Below, piece by piece: positions 19,586-31,072 of a stretch of DNA of 60,000 bases (position 1 is its first letter; each line of letters begins with the position of its first letter). Under the pieces are notes generated by a model, which searched no databases, was not told the DNA's origin, and saw only the letters and a program-made list of their open reading frames with translations. The position numbers were made by a program, and so were the translations under genes. The stretch covers positions 153,181,092 to 153,241,091 of the forward strand of contig CM043943.1 of assembly GCA_014529385.2 (NCBI GenBank). Direction: 5' to 3'. The DNA comes from Adiantum capillus-veneris (taxonomy: Eukaryota > Streptophyta > Polypodiopsida > Polypodiales > Pteridaceae).

Positions 19586-20331
19586 ATAGAAATAAGAAAC
19601 AATCCGGAAGTGCAACGCATTGGGCGAGGATGGGTAGCGCGGGTCGGTGGAAGAAAGAGATAAGAAACTGCGGATGGCGAGGATGGGTAGATGGAAGGAA
19701 GTAAGGGTCATTTAGGAGGTACGACACAACGCGAAAGTGAAGTATGGGAGAAGGTAAAAAATGAGCACGTGAGAGAGCTTTATATACATCAGATCGTCCG
19801 TACGACAACCGTTGGAAGCAGGCCACATGGCACGTCTGCACGGCTGACACATGTCCATAACGGTAATATTTTGCACCTTATATAAAGCTTGATCTCAATT
19901 TTTATTAGTGTTACACGTTTGCTTGTCCCACACGACGCGAGAAATTGCGTTTATTTTACTTCCCTCCACTAGTGCTATGTGTCACTTTGGTGTTGCTTTG
20001 GTGTCTCAAGGTCCCTTCGTCCCGCAGGACGCGACGGTACCCGTTTGCAAACCCCGGGTGGGGCCTCTATCACGTGGTTTGGGCTTCTACTTGGTTCCAC
20101 TAGGCAGCTCCGGCACGACGCGATCGGAGCAGGTTGTACATCTTGGAACCCTCCCCTATAGCTTCGTTTGGGCATGCTAGTGAGGTTCTTAGACACCTTC
20201 ACCCAGTGCCCAGAGCGCTTTGCTCATCGTGTAACCCTCCCCCCTTATCGCTCTATATATCACTTTGGCACATACTTGTCGGCCTTCACCCTATGTCTAG
20301 GTAGCTTCACCGGTTTGATTTTTCCTCTACC
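19586..20331 (+). promoter_or_regulatory. Upstream region of gene C with TATA box
   Basis: No gene. CTATATATC at about 20253 is a plausible TATA box some 75 bases before the ATG. Further GACGCGA motifs at 19930, 20029 and 20114 continue the pattern of the tandem array. Short open frames here have no support. Confidence 0.45.
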
Positions 20332-21922
20332 ATGAATGAAGGTCGGGAGGAGATTTTGGAGGAGAGTCCAAGTGAGAATCTATTGGTTGCTGTGATGGAT
20401 GGTGGTGACATGGAAGTCTACACCAAAGCATATGAAATATTCAACCCTGTGTTTGATCTTGCAGCTTTGTTAGACCATTTGAAGGACTTCTTGTTAGAAG
20501 AATTCAAAGAGTTTGAAGAGGCAGTTGAAGGCAAGTGTTTGGTTTTAGATGGCAAGACTTATTGCCATCTAACCGAATTTACTACCAACTCAATTGAGAA
20601 AGGCAAGGTAACAAGGAGGTTTGGAAGATTTTCTAAGAAGACTTCCTTTGTTTGTCCACCTACCATTTCTTGTCAATTACATTTAAAGCCTTGCAACCTT
20701 GTTCCAAAAGAAGTTGCCTTTCTTTTCTTTTTGTTCCTTAAAGTTGCCATGCAAGGCAAAGCTGATGAAGTGAAAGATACAAATGAAGAGGAAACAAATA
20801 AAAATGTTTCCACAGTTTTGCAGCTTGAGAAAAGTGAAATTCTAGAAGAGGAGGAAATTGATATTGCAGCTGAGGAGCAAGAGAGTGCAAATTTTGATGT
20901 GGCTCAATTTAGAGCTAGTACTGTCATTGATGAGCCAACAGATGAGGTAGAGGTGTCTGAAGCTTCCCTTACTATTCCAAACCTTCCCTACTTCTATATA
21001 AATGGAAAAGAGTATATCCCTCTCCATCATATCCAGTGTCTGCTTAATATGAGGGAGGACTACTGTATTGCAACCATTTCTGAAGCTTCTAAGGTGGCCA
21101 AAGATTTTATTGACACAGAAGAAGAGTCAAAAGAGGAGTTTTTGGCACTTGATCTTCAGACATCCAATAAAGATTTTCTTCCTGCTCCTGATGCACTTGC
21201 TCTATGCATGAGAAGAGTGGAAGAGGAGAAACCTTCCCTCAAAGATGAGGATTTTGAGAAGAGACTTGTTGAGCTTGGCATCCAATCTTTTGGCAGAGAC
21301 TTTAAGCTGAAAAAAATTGGAAAGGAAGTTGACATAAGAGAGATGACCGGATCATGCAATCTCCTTCAAGAAAAGTCATTGCCGAAGATGAGTTGCAAAA
21401 GGTGATCTCCCTTCTGAAATCTTTCTTTTTTTTCAAGTTTGTTTTAATTACTCCTTTTGTCTTGTTTTGCAGATTGAACTCCTTGACAAAGACAATTTTC
21501 TTGGGAGAGCTAAAGGCTCGAGAGGGAAAGCAATAGAGGGCTCTTCAAGAAGGGATGCCTCCTCTCTCATGCACTACATGCCTACATTGGATAGTGTCAC
21601 CTTCTGTGCTTTTCACATGCAGTATTCTAAAGATCCTGAGTTGCCAATGTTTGCCCTGAAGATATTGTCATGGTTTTTAGGGTACACTCCCCTTCAAATC
21701 AATGCAAACAAGATCATGCTACTTGAGAGAGCAACAGCACTTAGAATATTTGGATATGTTGCAGGATTCAATGCCTCAATAGCAAGATACTTTCTTTGCT
21801 ACTCTAGCTATGCAGCAGCAGCTGAGGAGACAAATGTCAACCTTCTTGGGGGCTATAAAAGAAGAAATTTTTTGATATATAGGGGTGACATGCCTAGAGA
21901 TATGAACAAAATCAAAAACTGA
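20332..21922 (+). pseudogene. Gene C: two-exon acidic protein of unknown function
   Basis: Exon 1 runs from the ATG at 20332 to 21401 and exon 2 from 21473 to 21922, with an intron of 71 bp (GCAAAAG|gtgatc, ttttgcag|ATTG). Near 21330-21355 the frame used upstream must shift to enter the frame that splices cleanly, so at least one indel is present. The first exon encodes acidic and Lys/Glu-rich segments (EEEEIDIAAEEQE-like) and a segment with YINGKEYIPLHHIQ. The second exon has a hydrophobic, Ala-rich stretch. I recognise no domain. It diverges from B and converges on D; a role as an accessory or regulatory protein of the element is only a guess. Confidence 0.55.
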
Positions 21923-24411
21923 TGTAAATTTGACAATTTTTTGCACCAAAATATCTTTTTTGAATTTGGATCTCTTTAGAAAGATTCGGTACAAAGTTTC
22001 AAAGTGGAGCATAATCTCCATCTGTGGTTGAGCAGCATGGTTGTTTGATCTCATCCGTTGTAATTGCCTCCTATAGAACCAATTGAATAATTCCTTTAGT
22101 GCATTGCTCCTTCTTTGTCCCCCTCCCTTTCTCGTACATTTGAAAAGAGAAGTCCTCGGTTGATAGTGAGATTTTTCCATTCCCTGAGTATTCCATGTTG
22201 CAAGGGGTCCTTGTTTTGCAAAATATGGTCCATGCAGGTACAGAATATGCTAAAAATATAAAAAAAAGTTAGTTGAACTCAATAGGATGCAATGTAAAAT
22301 ACTAACCAGACTTTAGAAAGTAATTGAAATACTCACCAAGTAATATGTGATGTCTTTTGCTCCCCAAGCATCTGTAATAGCAGTTTAAAAGCTTTATTGT
22401 CTTTTTAAAGTCATCTGCATAGGTAGCAGAGCTAACTTGTTGTCTCAAAACTTTCAAAAAATTATCGAGCTTCTTCCACACTTCCATGCGTTTGTTGGCT
22501 ACATCTGGTCTACTTTTGACATTAGTTGTTATAACACAAAGATCCTTCCAGTAGTTCCACATAGCATCAACTTGTTTGTTGTCATGGTTACTCAAAAATC
22601 TTCTGGCTTTTGCTCCACCCATTGAAACATCTTGCAAAACATCACCGGTTCCTTTTGAAAGAGTGGGATCTTTTTTTAGATGCACTTGACCACCATGAAA
22701 ACCCATTCGAGAGAGCAAAGCCTCGCATTTTTCTATGCACTCGTCTGCAAGTTTAGTTCGCTTAATAGAATATGCATAGTCAAGATGGAGTTGAAGCAAT
22801 TTGTCCAAGACTCTAATCTCTGCATGCATTGTGCATATATGTACATTTTTTAAATCTATTGTTAGAATTGGATCTCAAATCATAGAACACGATGGGTAGT
22901 CAATGACGTTCACACTACTTCTCGATGGTGGTTTTCCAACCTCGTGTTCTTCAAGCCATCCTTTTCTTCCAGTGCTTGCCATGCAATATAGACATGGATA
23001 CTTGGTATTGGCACCTCCACATGCACCAAACATGCACTTTAATGCTTTTAGGTCGGCACTCAAGTGCCATTCTACAAAAAAGTCACCCATGCCATCTACA
23101 CAGAGTTTTTCACCTGCATTTTGGTCTTGTATAACAGAAGGGCTATCGGTCTGCAAAAACAGCCATTTCAATGTATCGTGATTTTCTACTGGTATTTGAG
23201 CTGCTCCGATCCACCAAAGCTCCATTTTAGATTGAGTTTTGTGGTATGGGGAATCAAGATTTCCCTGGCTATAGTCCAATGCTCTATTCATAAAGGATAT
23301 GGATACTCTTTTTATTTTTTGACATTTTTTAATTTGAGCTTCATCCAATTTCAGAACAAATATAAGTTTTCCTTCACAATCTACTTCTTACATATTATAG
23401 TATCTCACCATAGCATATTGAACATTTTTTATACTCATCCAAATGTTATTAAAAACATTATACTCAAAAGAAGATTTTTTTTCTGTTTTTCAGATGGCAT
23501 CGTTCCTTCTATATGATAGTACTCTCCAAAATGTTGGGTATTTCTTCATTTAATAGAGTCCTAACTTTCCCAACATTGTGAGGCCTAGGCAACCCAAAAT
23601 CTTTAATCTTATAATACTTTAAAACTTGAAACCAGGTTTTAGAGATGGCCCTGTAACCCCTTCTACTCACCCCCACTGTGTCCCAAACTTCTTGCATTTG
23701 AGAAGGTTGGACCAGTAAACCCATATATTTCAGTAAATTTTGAAATATCAATTTCTTTTGAGTTTGATTTTCAGGAAGTTTCAAAAGTTTAAGAATATCA
23801 CTTTTGTTCATTACCTCATTCAAAAATCTCTCCCTTTCTTGAACATTGGACACATCAAATCCTAAAAGACTAGTCACATGTTCTCTAGTAATCTTTAATC
23901 TTTTTTTTCTTTGTCCAGAACCTTCTGTTAAGTTTACTACATCTCTCATTCGTTTTACTCGTGCTCTTAATCCTATTGGAGTTTCTTTTAAAGTCCGAAG
24001 CTGGTAATTTTCTTGTTTTAGAGATGCTATTTGGTTTTCAAGTTCTAAAATTCTTGTTGCATTTGAAGACAAAACAATTTTGAGATATTGAATGTAATAT
24101 GTATGATCAATGTGTAAATGAGATAACCTAGAACTATATCCTAGTAAGCCATCAACCCCATCACCAACAAATCTCATCAAATCATGAGGTGTGTGAAAAG
24201 ATGGATACCTTCCAGTGCTAGGATCCGGTGGATACAAGCTCCCATCTGTCCATATATCAATGTGTTTCTTTCCCTCGTTGAGAATTTGTTGTGCTTCATT
24301 TGTAGTTGTAACTGGTCTTTGATAGACACTCCGCGTAGTAGCATATTCCTGGCTTAGCTTAATGTTCAAGTGAAACTTGCGGTTATCACTAATGGAAGAT
24401 GTATTAGTCAT
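21776..24411 (-). pseudogene. Gene D: multi-exon transposase-like gene (decayed)
   Basis: Minus-strand exons 24411-23523, 23386-22337 and 22249 to about 21776. The first join makes an uninterrupted frame (donor GGAGA|gtact, acceptor atgtaag|AAGT); the second has textbook sites (TTG|gtgagt, tttttag|CATA) but needs a frame shift just upstream at about 22385. An in-frame TGA lies at 22875-22877. Exon 1 has a long coiled-coil-like region. Exon 2 has HDTLKWLF, then DLKALKCMFGACGG and YPCLYC, then TMHAEIRVLDKLL. Exon 3 has HILYLHGPYF and TQGMEKSHYQ. This series recalls uncharacterised, transposon-like proteins I associate with animal genomes (sites of the form DxKFLxxxxGxxxAxSxYxCxWC). The family name and catalytic residues are unknown to me. 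Confidence 0.55.
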
Positions 24412-24750
24412 TGTAAGTAATGAAGGAGCAAAAAGTATAATGGAAATAACGTAGCAACAGAACAAGGTGCATCAGAGAAGAAGAGATAAAGTGCGTGAAA
24501 GGTGAGAGAAAAAAGAGAGATTCAAAAGTGGAAACAACTATTTGCCGCCAAGTGAAGTAAATGAAAACAAATTTCGAGGTGAGCCACAAAGGAATGTGAA
24601 GAAAACAATATCTTTTTTAATATTTAGAGATATGTACCTAGATACGCTTTAGATTGCGTAGATATGCTTTAAATGACCAAAATGGACAAATTTGGAGCGA
24701 TTTTGACCATAAACGGCTCTGCTAATTAGTTATTTTAACCAAATCCTTAC
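24412..24750 (-). promoter_or_regulatory. 5' region of gene D and subterminal DNA
   Basis: No ORF worth calling. Contains a small direct repeat (GATACGCTTTA / GATATGCTTTA at 24641-24672) near the right end. Confidence 0.35.
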
Positions 24751-24783
24751 ACAACCCCTTTTGAGTCGTTTTTGGCCCTAATG
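24751..24783 (-). repeat. Right terminal inverted repeat of the DNA transposon
   Basis: On the minus strand reads CATTAGGGCCAAAAACGACT and then CAAAAGGGG, the inverted partner of 5441-5473. Confidence 0.55.
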
Positions 24784-27700
24784 ATTGTGATGCTATCCAT
24801 CCCATGTGTTTGTCTTTTTGTGTTGATTTTTCGTCTTTAATCCAAACCAGATCATTGACTTTGACTAAACTGCTCGGAACAAACACTTGCTTGAGTATCT
24901 CTTTCTTTCTTGAGTACTTTGGCTGAAAGATCTTTGTTTTTCTAGGTGCCTTCCTAGAGGTTCAGTTGGGTTAGCAATTGACTTGAAGTTTTGAAAGCCT
25001 TACTTGCTAGAAGTATCTAATCCACCCGAGGGCTCCTTGATGTAGAGGCATATGTTGTCACACTTTTTGCGTTAATTGGTTGAAGGTCCATTTTAGCTTT
25101 ACCTTTGTATGCAAGATTTGTCTTTGATTCCTGTGACTTTTGCAACTATGAATCTAGCATTAACAGTACATGTAATCTATTTTCTTGGAGTGATCTCAAC
25201 TATTCTTTGGGTGCTATCTACAACCATATTGCACTTTGCTTCTTTATCCAATAGAGCATTGCATCTCAGCCTTGGTCCTTTTGTACTACTGCGAACTACA
25301 GCTATTCTCATTGGAGGTCCTATTGAAGATTTATGTCCTGCTTTTGTCACGGTCTCATCTTGCTCTAAATGTGTCTCTATGGAGGGTGGCTTGAGACTCT
25401 GTTTTCTAATCCAACTTTCATCAGTTGATTTATCTGGCAGTTTCTGGAACTTTGGACTTCCTATTGCTTCCTGAGTGTCTGTAATTTTGATCTTCTTTAC
25501 TTCTTGTCTTGGTGGAATTCTTTGCTCAATAGCTATCCTGGTTGCTTTTTTCTCTGTTTGATATGCACTTCTTGATGCATGATCTGCTTTAAGCTCTTCT
25601 AATTTTAAGTTCGATGGAGAAGAATCATCTTTAATAAGATCTGCTTTGATATCAATCTCCATTTCAATTGTGCTTGAGGACTTTGTGTTGTTGTCCATGA
25701 GTGACCAGTGTTGGTCTTCATTCTTTGTTGTTTGTGATGACTGCATCATCATTGAACTCCGTATCTCTAACATCTTCTGGGCCATTGGCATTCCCACTAT
25801 GATGGCGTCTTGTATATCCTTTGCTGTGATCAGGTGGAATCGGGCTGTGATGACCTGTGAACCTATTTAAATGGCAATGGAGACGATTCCCAACATTCTG
25901 CTTGTTTGTCTCAAGATATGCTCACAAATTTAGGAGCATCTTCCAGATCTGGTTGGCCACATTTTTTCCAAGTGCAAAAAGACATGAGGTTCTTGTCTAA
26001 CTGAAAATCTAGCTTTACTTCTCTTGACAGCTTTTCTTCATTTTCACTGGTTATGTTGCACTTGATCTTCTCAGGATTTCTTTCTGTATTGATTGATTTT
26101 TTTGTGGCAATGTCCTTGCTTTGAGCTTTTTCTACATTGGCTTTGTCTTTATCGCCTTCTTTTGTTGATGTTGACTCGTATGATTGTGATACTGTAGCTT
26201 TTTCTTTCAACTGTTGAGCATTGTCTACCTGCATTTGAGTAACTTTTGATCTTAGAAGATCCAGTGTACTTTCTGACAAAATCTGTCTCACTGAAGGAGA
26301 TTTTGGTGGTGACCTTTGTATAGCCTTTTGGACTTTAGCTTTCATTGATTTTGACTTTTTTGTCACCTATTCTGGCAGCTTGAGGCTTTGCATCATCTTC
26401 AGATAGTCCTTGACTTCAATCGGGCCATCCGTATATGGGTTTTTACAAGGTCATGAACTTGTTGGTATTCATTTCCATCTGCATCTCGATATGCATATGT
26501 GAACTTGGTCACATGTACTTGTTTGAACACTATGGGATTTGTCAACTTTTGGCTTTGACTTGTGGAGATCAGTTGAAACTTTTGCCCTTGATGATCTTCA
26601 TAGAAGAATTTTTTGGCAAATTTTGATGGGATATGGGTCAGTGGGAAACTTCCAGCAACCATATGATCTTTCAATGGTTTTTGCGTTGAAGGGGTCTACT
26701 GGCTAGAAGTTCTTGGGCTTTGAACTGGTGTAGCATTTTTTGGTACGAGAGTTGAGCTTGATGGATTTATAGCTCTCCCCTTCCTAGGGTGATCACTATA
26801 GCCTACTCCATTATGAGAGTTCGAAACTGTTTGGTTTTGGTTTAGTCTCACCTTTTGAGATTGTGAAGGCACACTTTGTGTAGCACCGTTGATGTTTGGC
26901 ATCTGTAAACCTTTTGCATAGTTTCCTATGTATCTTCGTGAAACATGACAAATTATTCCCCAAGTCAAGTTGTAGATAACATTATCTCTACCTTGATATT
27001 TTATATCACATGGGTCTCCTATGATATGAGCTTTTGTAGTTTCAGGACCCAAAGCATCATAGATTTTAGAATCTTTTCTATATCCACGTATGTTTTGGTC
27101 AAAGAATATGCTCGTTTGGTCACAACGTCGAAGCTTGATTTCCGATGGAAGAGAGTTTGGCTCTGAACAAATTTCTAGGTTCACTCGGGTAATATCCTTC
27201 AGCTCTAGAGAGGATGGACTATAATAGATTCTCTCCTTTGTAATGAACCATCCTTTCTAATCTATCACTGGACGCTCTTCTATGAGTTGGGATGTGGGCC
27301 ATTCAAACACTGGTTGATCCTTTTTGTATAGTTGCCCATTTTGGTCCACACAGTGTGCATATGAATAATGTGGGCCATACAAAGCTAACATCATTCACTT
27401 TGATGTGTCTCTTAGGCTCATGAATGATTGCACACTTGTGGCAGTGGATGCAAAATCATTTGCAAACCTTACACTCTTTTTGACCTTCAGTGATAAATCG
27501 GGATTCACGTTTCCAGTTTTCTCCATGCTTTGCTTGGTTATTGATGTGTCCCTGTTGTCTGGATTTCTTGGACAATCTTCATGAAAATGTCCACTTTTTC
27601 TTCCATAATCTGAGCAATACGCCATGATTGGTGGTATTTCATTTGGTTCTGTCATGTCAAGCTCTAGCTGAGAAGTTTAAGCTTTTGTACTTGCCAAGTT

Positions 27701-28243
27701 GTCGGCATCTTCTTTTAAAACACTGAGCATCAGGCTATAGATTGCTTCATCCCGACCTTTATACTGCTTTTGACTCGGTTCTCCAATTAGACTTGCTTCT
27801 ATTGGCTAATCTGTTGGATCTTCCATTACTGGCCCTCGACTGTGGATTTGACCAATGATCCATGTACAATGATCCTGATTGCATATGCACTAAATGGATG
27901 CTTTGTGGGCTTGTGCACGTTTCTGGATAATCACTTAAATCCATCTTTTGCACTTCTATGTGCCCCTCATCTTTGAGCTTGCAATACCTAGCTTCGCTGA
28001 AGTCTGTGAACATCTAGGAGATCTTTGAATGTAACTTTACTCTGACTAATAGGATCTTGGCTCCTGTGTTGCATGTGTTGCTCGTAGATACCTATGGCCT
28101 TCTGAATTTGTATACAAGACCTTATCTCCAATGTAGCCATAGAGCTCTAAAATCTGGTCCCTTGCACTTGTGCATGTGTTGCTATTGCTACTACTTAACT
28201 TTGGTTCTCGTGCATTTGAACTCTTGGCTCGACTTGAATCCAT
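24784..28243 (-). pseudogene. Decayed minus-strand gag-protease retroelement remnant
   Basis: A row of short minus-strand ORFs in element order. At 28243-27759 and 26674-26399 are Gag amino-terminal pieces with a D-x-x-G-x-x-Y pattern (TNSEGHRYLRA, RDADGNEYQQV), as in the Gag at 32901. At 27655-27395 is a knuckle-like CSDYGRKSGHFHEDC with a changed cysteine. At 26366-25911 there is lysine-rich sequence. At 25797-25177 is a retropepsin-like CNALLDKEAKCNM in which the DSGA is destroyed. At about 24855 LVWIKDEK resembles the tryptophan motifs. Stops and shifts separate them all. It may be the upstream part of the same element whose 3' end is at 1-1565, separated by the copia and DNA transposon insertions. 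Confidence 0.55.
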
Positions 28244-28735
28244 GTTGTCTTGGTCTTCAAGAACTATCTTTTAGCAAATCCTGGTGTTGATTAGCAAAAT
28301 GACACCTGCTCGAGTTTGATAGACTGCTTTTGCCAAATTACTCTTGACAATTGATTGCTCTTATACTCACAAGAGTTGATTAACTCTAGCTCAAAAGTGT
28401 TAGAATTGATTGCAGCCTTTAAAATGATGAAAACCTAGGCTTTGAATAGCCTAATCTGCAATCCAATGTGATTTGTGTCCCAATTTGCAAGTTCCATGCG
28501 TGAAGCTACACTAATGGCTTGATTTTACTAAAAATACATTTTGAACTGCACTTTTATATGCTCGATCCCATTTTGACAGGTTTTTGATCGTTCTCTCAAA
28601 CTGCTCAATTTTTTGCTAACTTTTGTGATTTTAGTGTACATTTCTGTAATGTGCAGTAGACACTGAGAAGGTTTATTGTTATGTCAGTGTGTTGTTTGAT
28701 GTGTTAGACTAGTATACCAGTACCAATACTACGTT
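28244..28735. other. About 490 bp with nothing recognised
   Basis: AT-rich, no ORF above background and no repeat structure visible. Confidence 0.4.
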
Positions 28736-28925
28736 TTCAAAGCAGACACTATTGCATAGAGTTCTCATTTGTAAGCAGAATAACTTTGTTATGCAGAATC
28801 AAGCTTCTTGCGTTCAAATGCAACTGGGATTTTTTCCTACAAAAGAACTACTCCAATAGCACAATTACTAGCATCATCAATTTCTAACACAAATGGTGTC
28901 GGGGGATTTGTGTTCAAAAGGTGAG
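28736..28925 (-). pseudogene. Fragment of gypsy RNase H
   Basis: Minus-strand reading gives PFVLEIDDASNCAIGVVLL, then PVAFERKKLDSA and QSYSAYK, the start of the Ty3/gypsy RNase H domain (FvLevDASdyAiGavLxQ ... pvaf.SrkLn.aE.nYs..e.E). There are stops and one extra aspartate. A short isolated scrap. Confidence 0.8.
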
Positions 28926-29291
28926 TCGGAAAGGCGCGGGGCCTCTGGTTGTGAGAAGTGTGAGGAAGAGAGTTGCAGCAGACACAATTAATGTAGACAA
29001 AGCTTAAAACTGTCAGCTTGAACAAGATTATGAAGCTTGATTACCCAAAGCGAACAATTAACAGTACCGTTGCTTTAATTTAATGTTAATTGAGGAGTTT
29101 AAGCTCCTTACATTGGTTTAACCTGCCTTCATTCATATGATAATAGAGAAAACAACACTTCAGCTATCTCGATGATGATAATGTTGAGGTCGACGTGATG
29201 AGGATGTTATTATGCTTTCCCCTTTACTTTAATTGGCCTGCCAAGATCGCCTTGATGCTCTTCCTCTCCTCCGTTCCTCCTTTGTTGCTTT

Positions 29292-29296
<5 letters not shown>
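28926..29296. other. Spacer with nothing recognised
   Basis: About 370 bp, no coding signal. Confidence 0.4.

Positions 29297-29369
<73 letters not shown>
29297..29369. repeat. (AG)n microsatellite
   Basis: About 36 uninterrupted AG units. Confidence 0.98.
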
Positions 29370-29372
<3 letters not shown>

Positions 29373-29394
29373 CATGAAACTGATTAATTATGGC

Positions 29395-29525
29395 TTATGC
29401 AAGAGATTACGGCTTGGGTTATGGCTTCTTTGATTAGAGTGGCTATGGGAGCTTGGATTAGAGTGGCTATGGAAGCTTGGCTTAGAGTGAGCTATGCAAG
29501 CGTGGCTTAAGATTAGAGTGCTCAA
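29395..29525. repeat. Short tandem repeat around GATTAGAGTGGCTATGG
   Basis: Four or so imperfect units of about 29-32 bp containing TTAGAGTG, GGCTATG and AAGCTTGG. Confidence 0.7.
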
Positions 29526-30379
29526 AGCTTATGGATTTCCTCTTCCCTCTTATAGCAGAGAACTAAAACTTGAATATCTCCTTATCGGTGCAGAATAAGC
29601 CTCTGTACGTGAGATGCAAAAATGCTCAAAACACCATTTTCCTTCTCCTATCGCGACTCGTTTTTACCAAAAGCCTGTTTTATGAAATTTTTATAGAATA
29701 TGACTTTTTTGGTCTCCCTCATGCAGAGGTCTGAAGTCTCTCACACACTTTTCTTTTTACCACTAACCACATGTCTTCCTCTACCCAAGTTACCTTGCAT
29801 GTCCTAAGACCCTTTTCACATGTAACAACCTTTTCTTTAAGCATGAAATCTCTACACTCGGGCCTTCATATACACATTCTGGATCTCCTTGCTTGTTCTC
29901 GAGCCCTGGTCACTGCTCAATAAATGTGTAAGCTCCAAATAGACTTTTTCTGCTTCCCTTTGGTCTTTTTCTCATCATGGAAGCCGAGCCGCATGACATC
30001 CACCCCCTCTGAACCTACACAACCTCCGGCCTGTGCCAATCGGTTTTCAATCTATATCTGCTATAATCACCTTAAGCTGCTTACCATCAAGATCGCATGA
30101 CTGGTAAGTACATGTGTTAGCAGAAGACTGGCGTCTACACTCAACTAAAGACTGGCGGACTATGAAAAGAAAGAAATCTTATGTAGTCATTCCCTAATTA
30201 AGAAAAAAACCTATAATTTCATTTGAAAACACTTGGGGCTTGCAGAAGTTTTCAATTTTGTATATTATTTTTGCCATTAGACTGAGTAAGATTTTACTTT
30301 GGAACTTGAAATATTGTAATTGGAAGGTATTTATACCAAATTTTGACTTAATGAAAAACCCCTTTTGTTGATTTTTATC
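29526..30379. other. Region with nothing recognised upstream of the LTR
   Basis: About 850 bp, no ORF. It may include the beginning of the LTR that ends at 31053, but I cannot place that start. Confidence 0.35.
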
Positions 30380-31053
30380 AAGTGTCTGTGAGAAGCGTAT
30401 TCTGCGTACGAGAGAGAGTGAGAGCTTACCTTGACGCTACGCGCACACTGGTGGTCGAAATCGAGTACGGAGAAGTGCAGCGTGTTGCCCCCGGAGAGAG
30501 CTACGTGCCAACACCTACATTGTGCGTGTACGGCTCGGCTTCGCGAGATTGACGCGCGAGCTATTTCTGGTAATTCGGTGAGCATATGGTGTCTGTTTTT
30601 GCATTTCAGCATATCCACACGTTCGCAATGAGTAGAGCTACACATTAGGCACTTTAGTTTTCAGAAGCGGCGACCTGCAAAAACCTGTCAGACATCCTAC
30701 ATGATTTTGCACCGGGTGTTTTTGGGTAGGGTTTTGGGTCACGGACCTTAGGGAGAGCGGCCTATTGATGTTAATAGGATTTCCCTCAAGTTTCGTAGCG
30801 TTTCGAGAACGTCTGATGGGTATTTGGCTCTTGGAAGTGTTGTCGGAAATCTCCTCCTGTGTACTTTTGAAGGATGTAACTTAGACATTGGGTAGAGACC
30901 TCTGTAGGAAGTAGTCAATAGTCGATCGAGTGTAGGTTCACACCCTATGCTTGCTTCCACGCACCTGCGGATCGAGCTTCGTCCTTATCTCTGACAAATT
31001 TTGTTAGGTGAGTTCTCGCTGTGCTGACGTCCGTCGCGGTGTATCCGCCAACA
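30380..31053 (+). repeat. 5' LTR (3' portion) of the plus-strand gypsy-like element
   Basis: Ends CCGCCAACA immediately before a primer site. Similarity with the reversed LTR at 48646-49609 is patchy but in order: a GAGAGAGTGA run, GAGCTACG, GAGCTATTT and TGTCTGTTTT, then ACATCCTAC near 30690 and GGGTTTTG. The 5' boundary is not determined. Confidence 0.6.
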
Positions 31054-31054
31054 T

Positions 31055-31072
31055 TGGCGCCGTTGCCGGGGA
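31055..31072 (+). other. Primer binding site, tRNA-Asp type
   Basis: Perfect TGGCGCCGTTGCCGGGGA one base after the LTR end. Confidence 0.92.

Larger units (their letters stand above)
5441..24783. mobile_element. Large DNA transposon carrying four genes (unnamed family)
   Basis: The ends are inverted relative to each other: CATTAGGGC then AAAAA then GACTCAAAA at 5441 and, on the minus strand, from 24783. Between them lie four intron-bearing genes: A (+), B (-), C (+), D (-). A and B converge, C and D converge, and B and C diverge from a repeat-rich region. Without the 9.5-kb LTR element nested in B, the unit is about 9.8 kb. No target duplication is visible (flanks agctcca and attgtgatg). Gene D looks like a transposase, B holds histone H3-like and Ulp1-like domains, and A may be BAH-like. 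Treating all four as one element is my inference from the ends and the compact layout. Confidence 0.55.

Noticed and set aside
23064-23516. 150-aa plus-strand ORF
   Set aside because: Antisense to exon 2 of gene D and crossing its intron; Phe-rich and without homology.
28837-29025. 62-aa ORF as an independent gene
   Set aside because: Its end is the start of a gypsy RNase H domain; a retroelement scrap.
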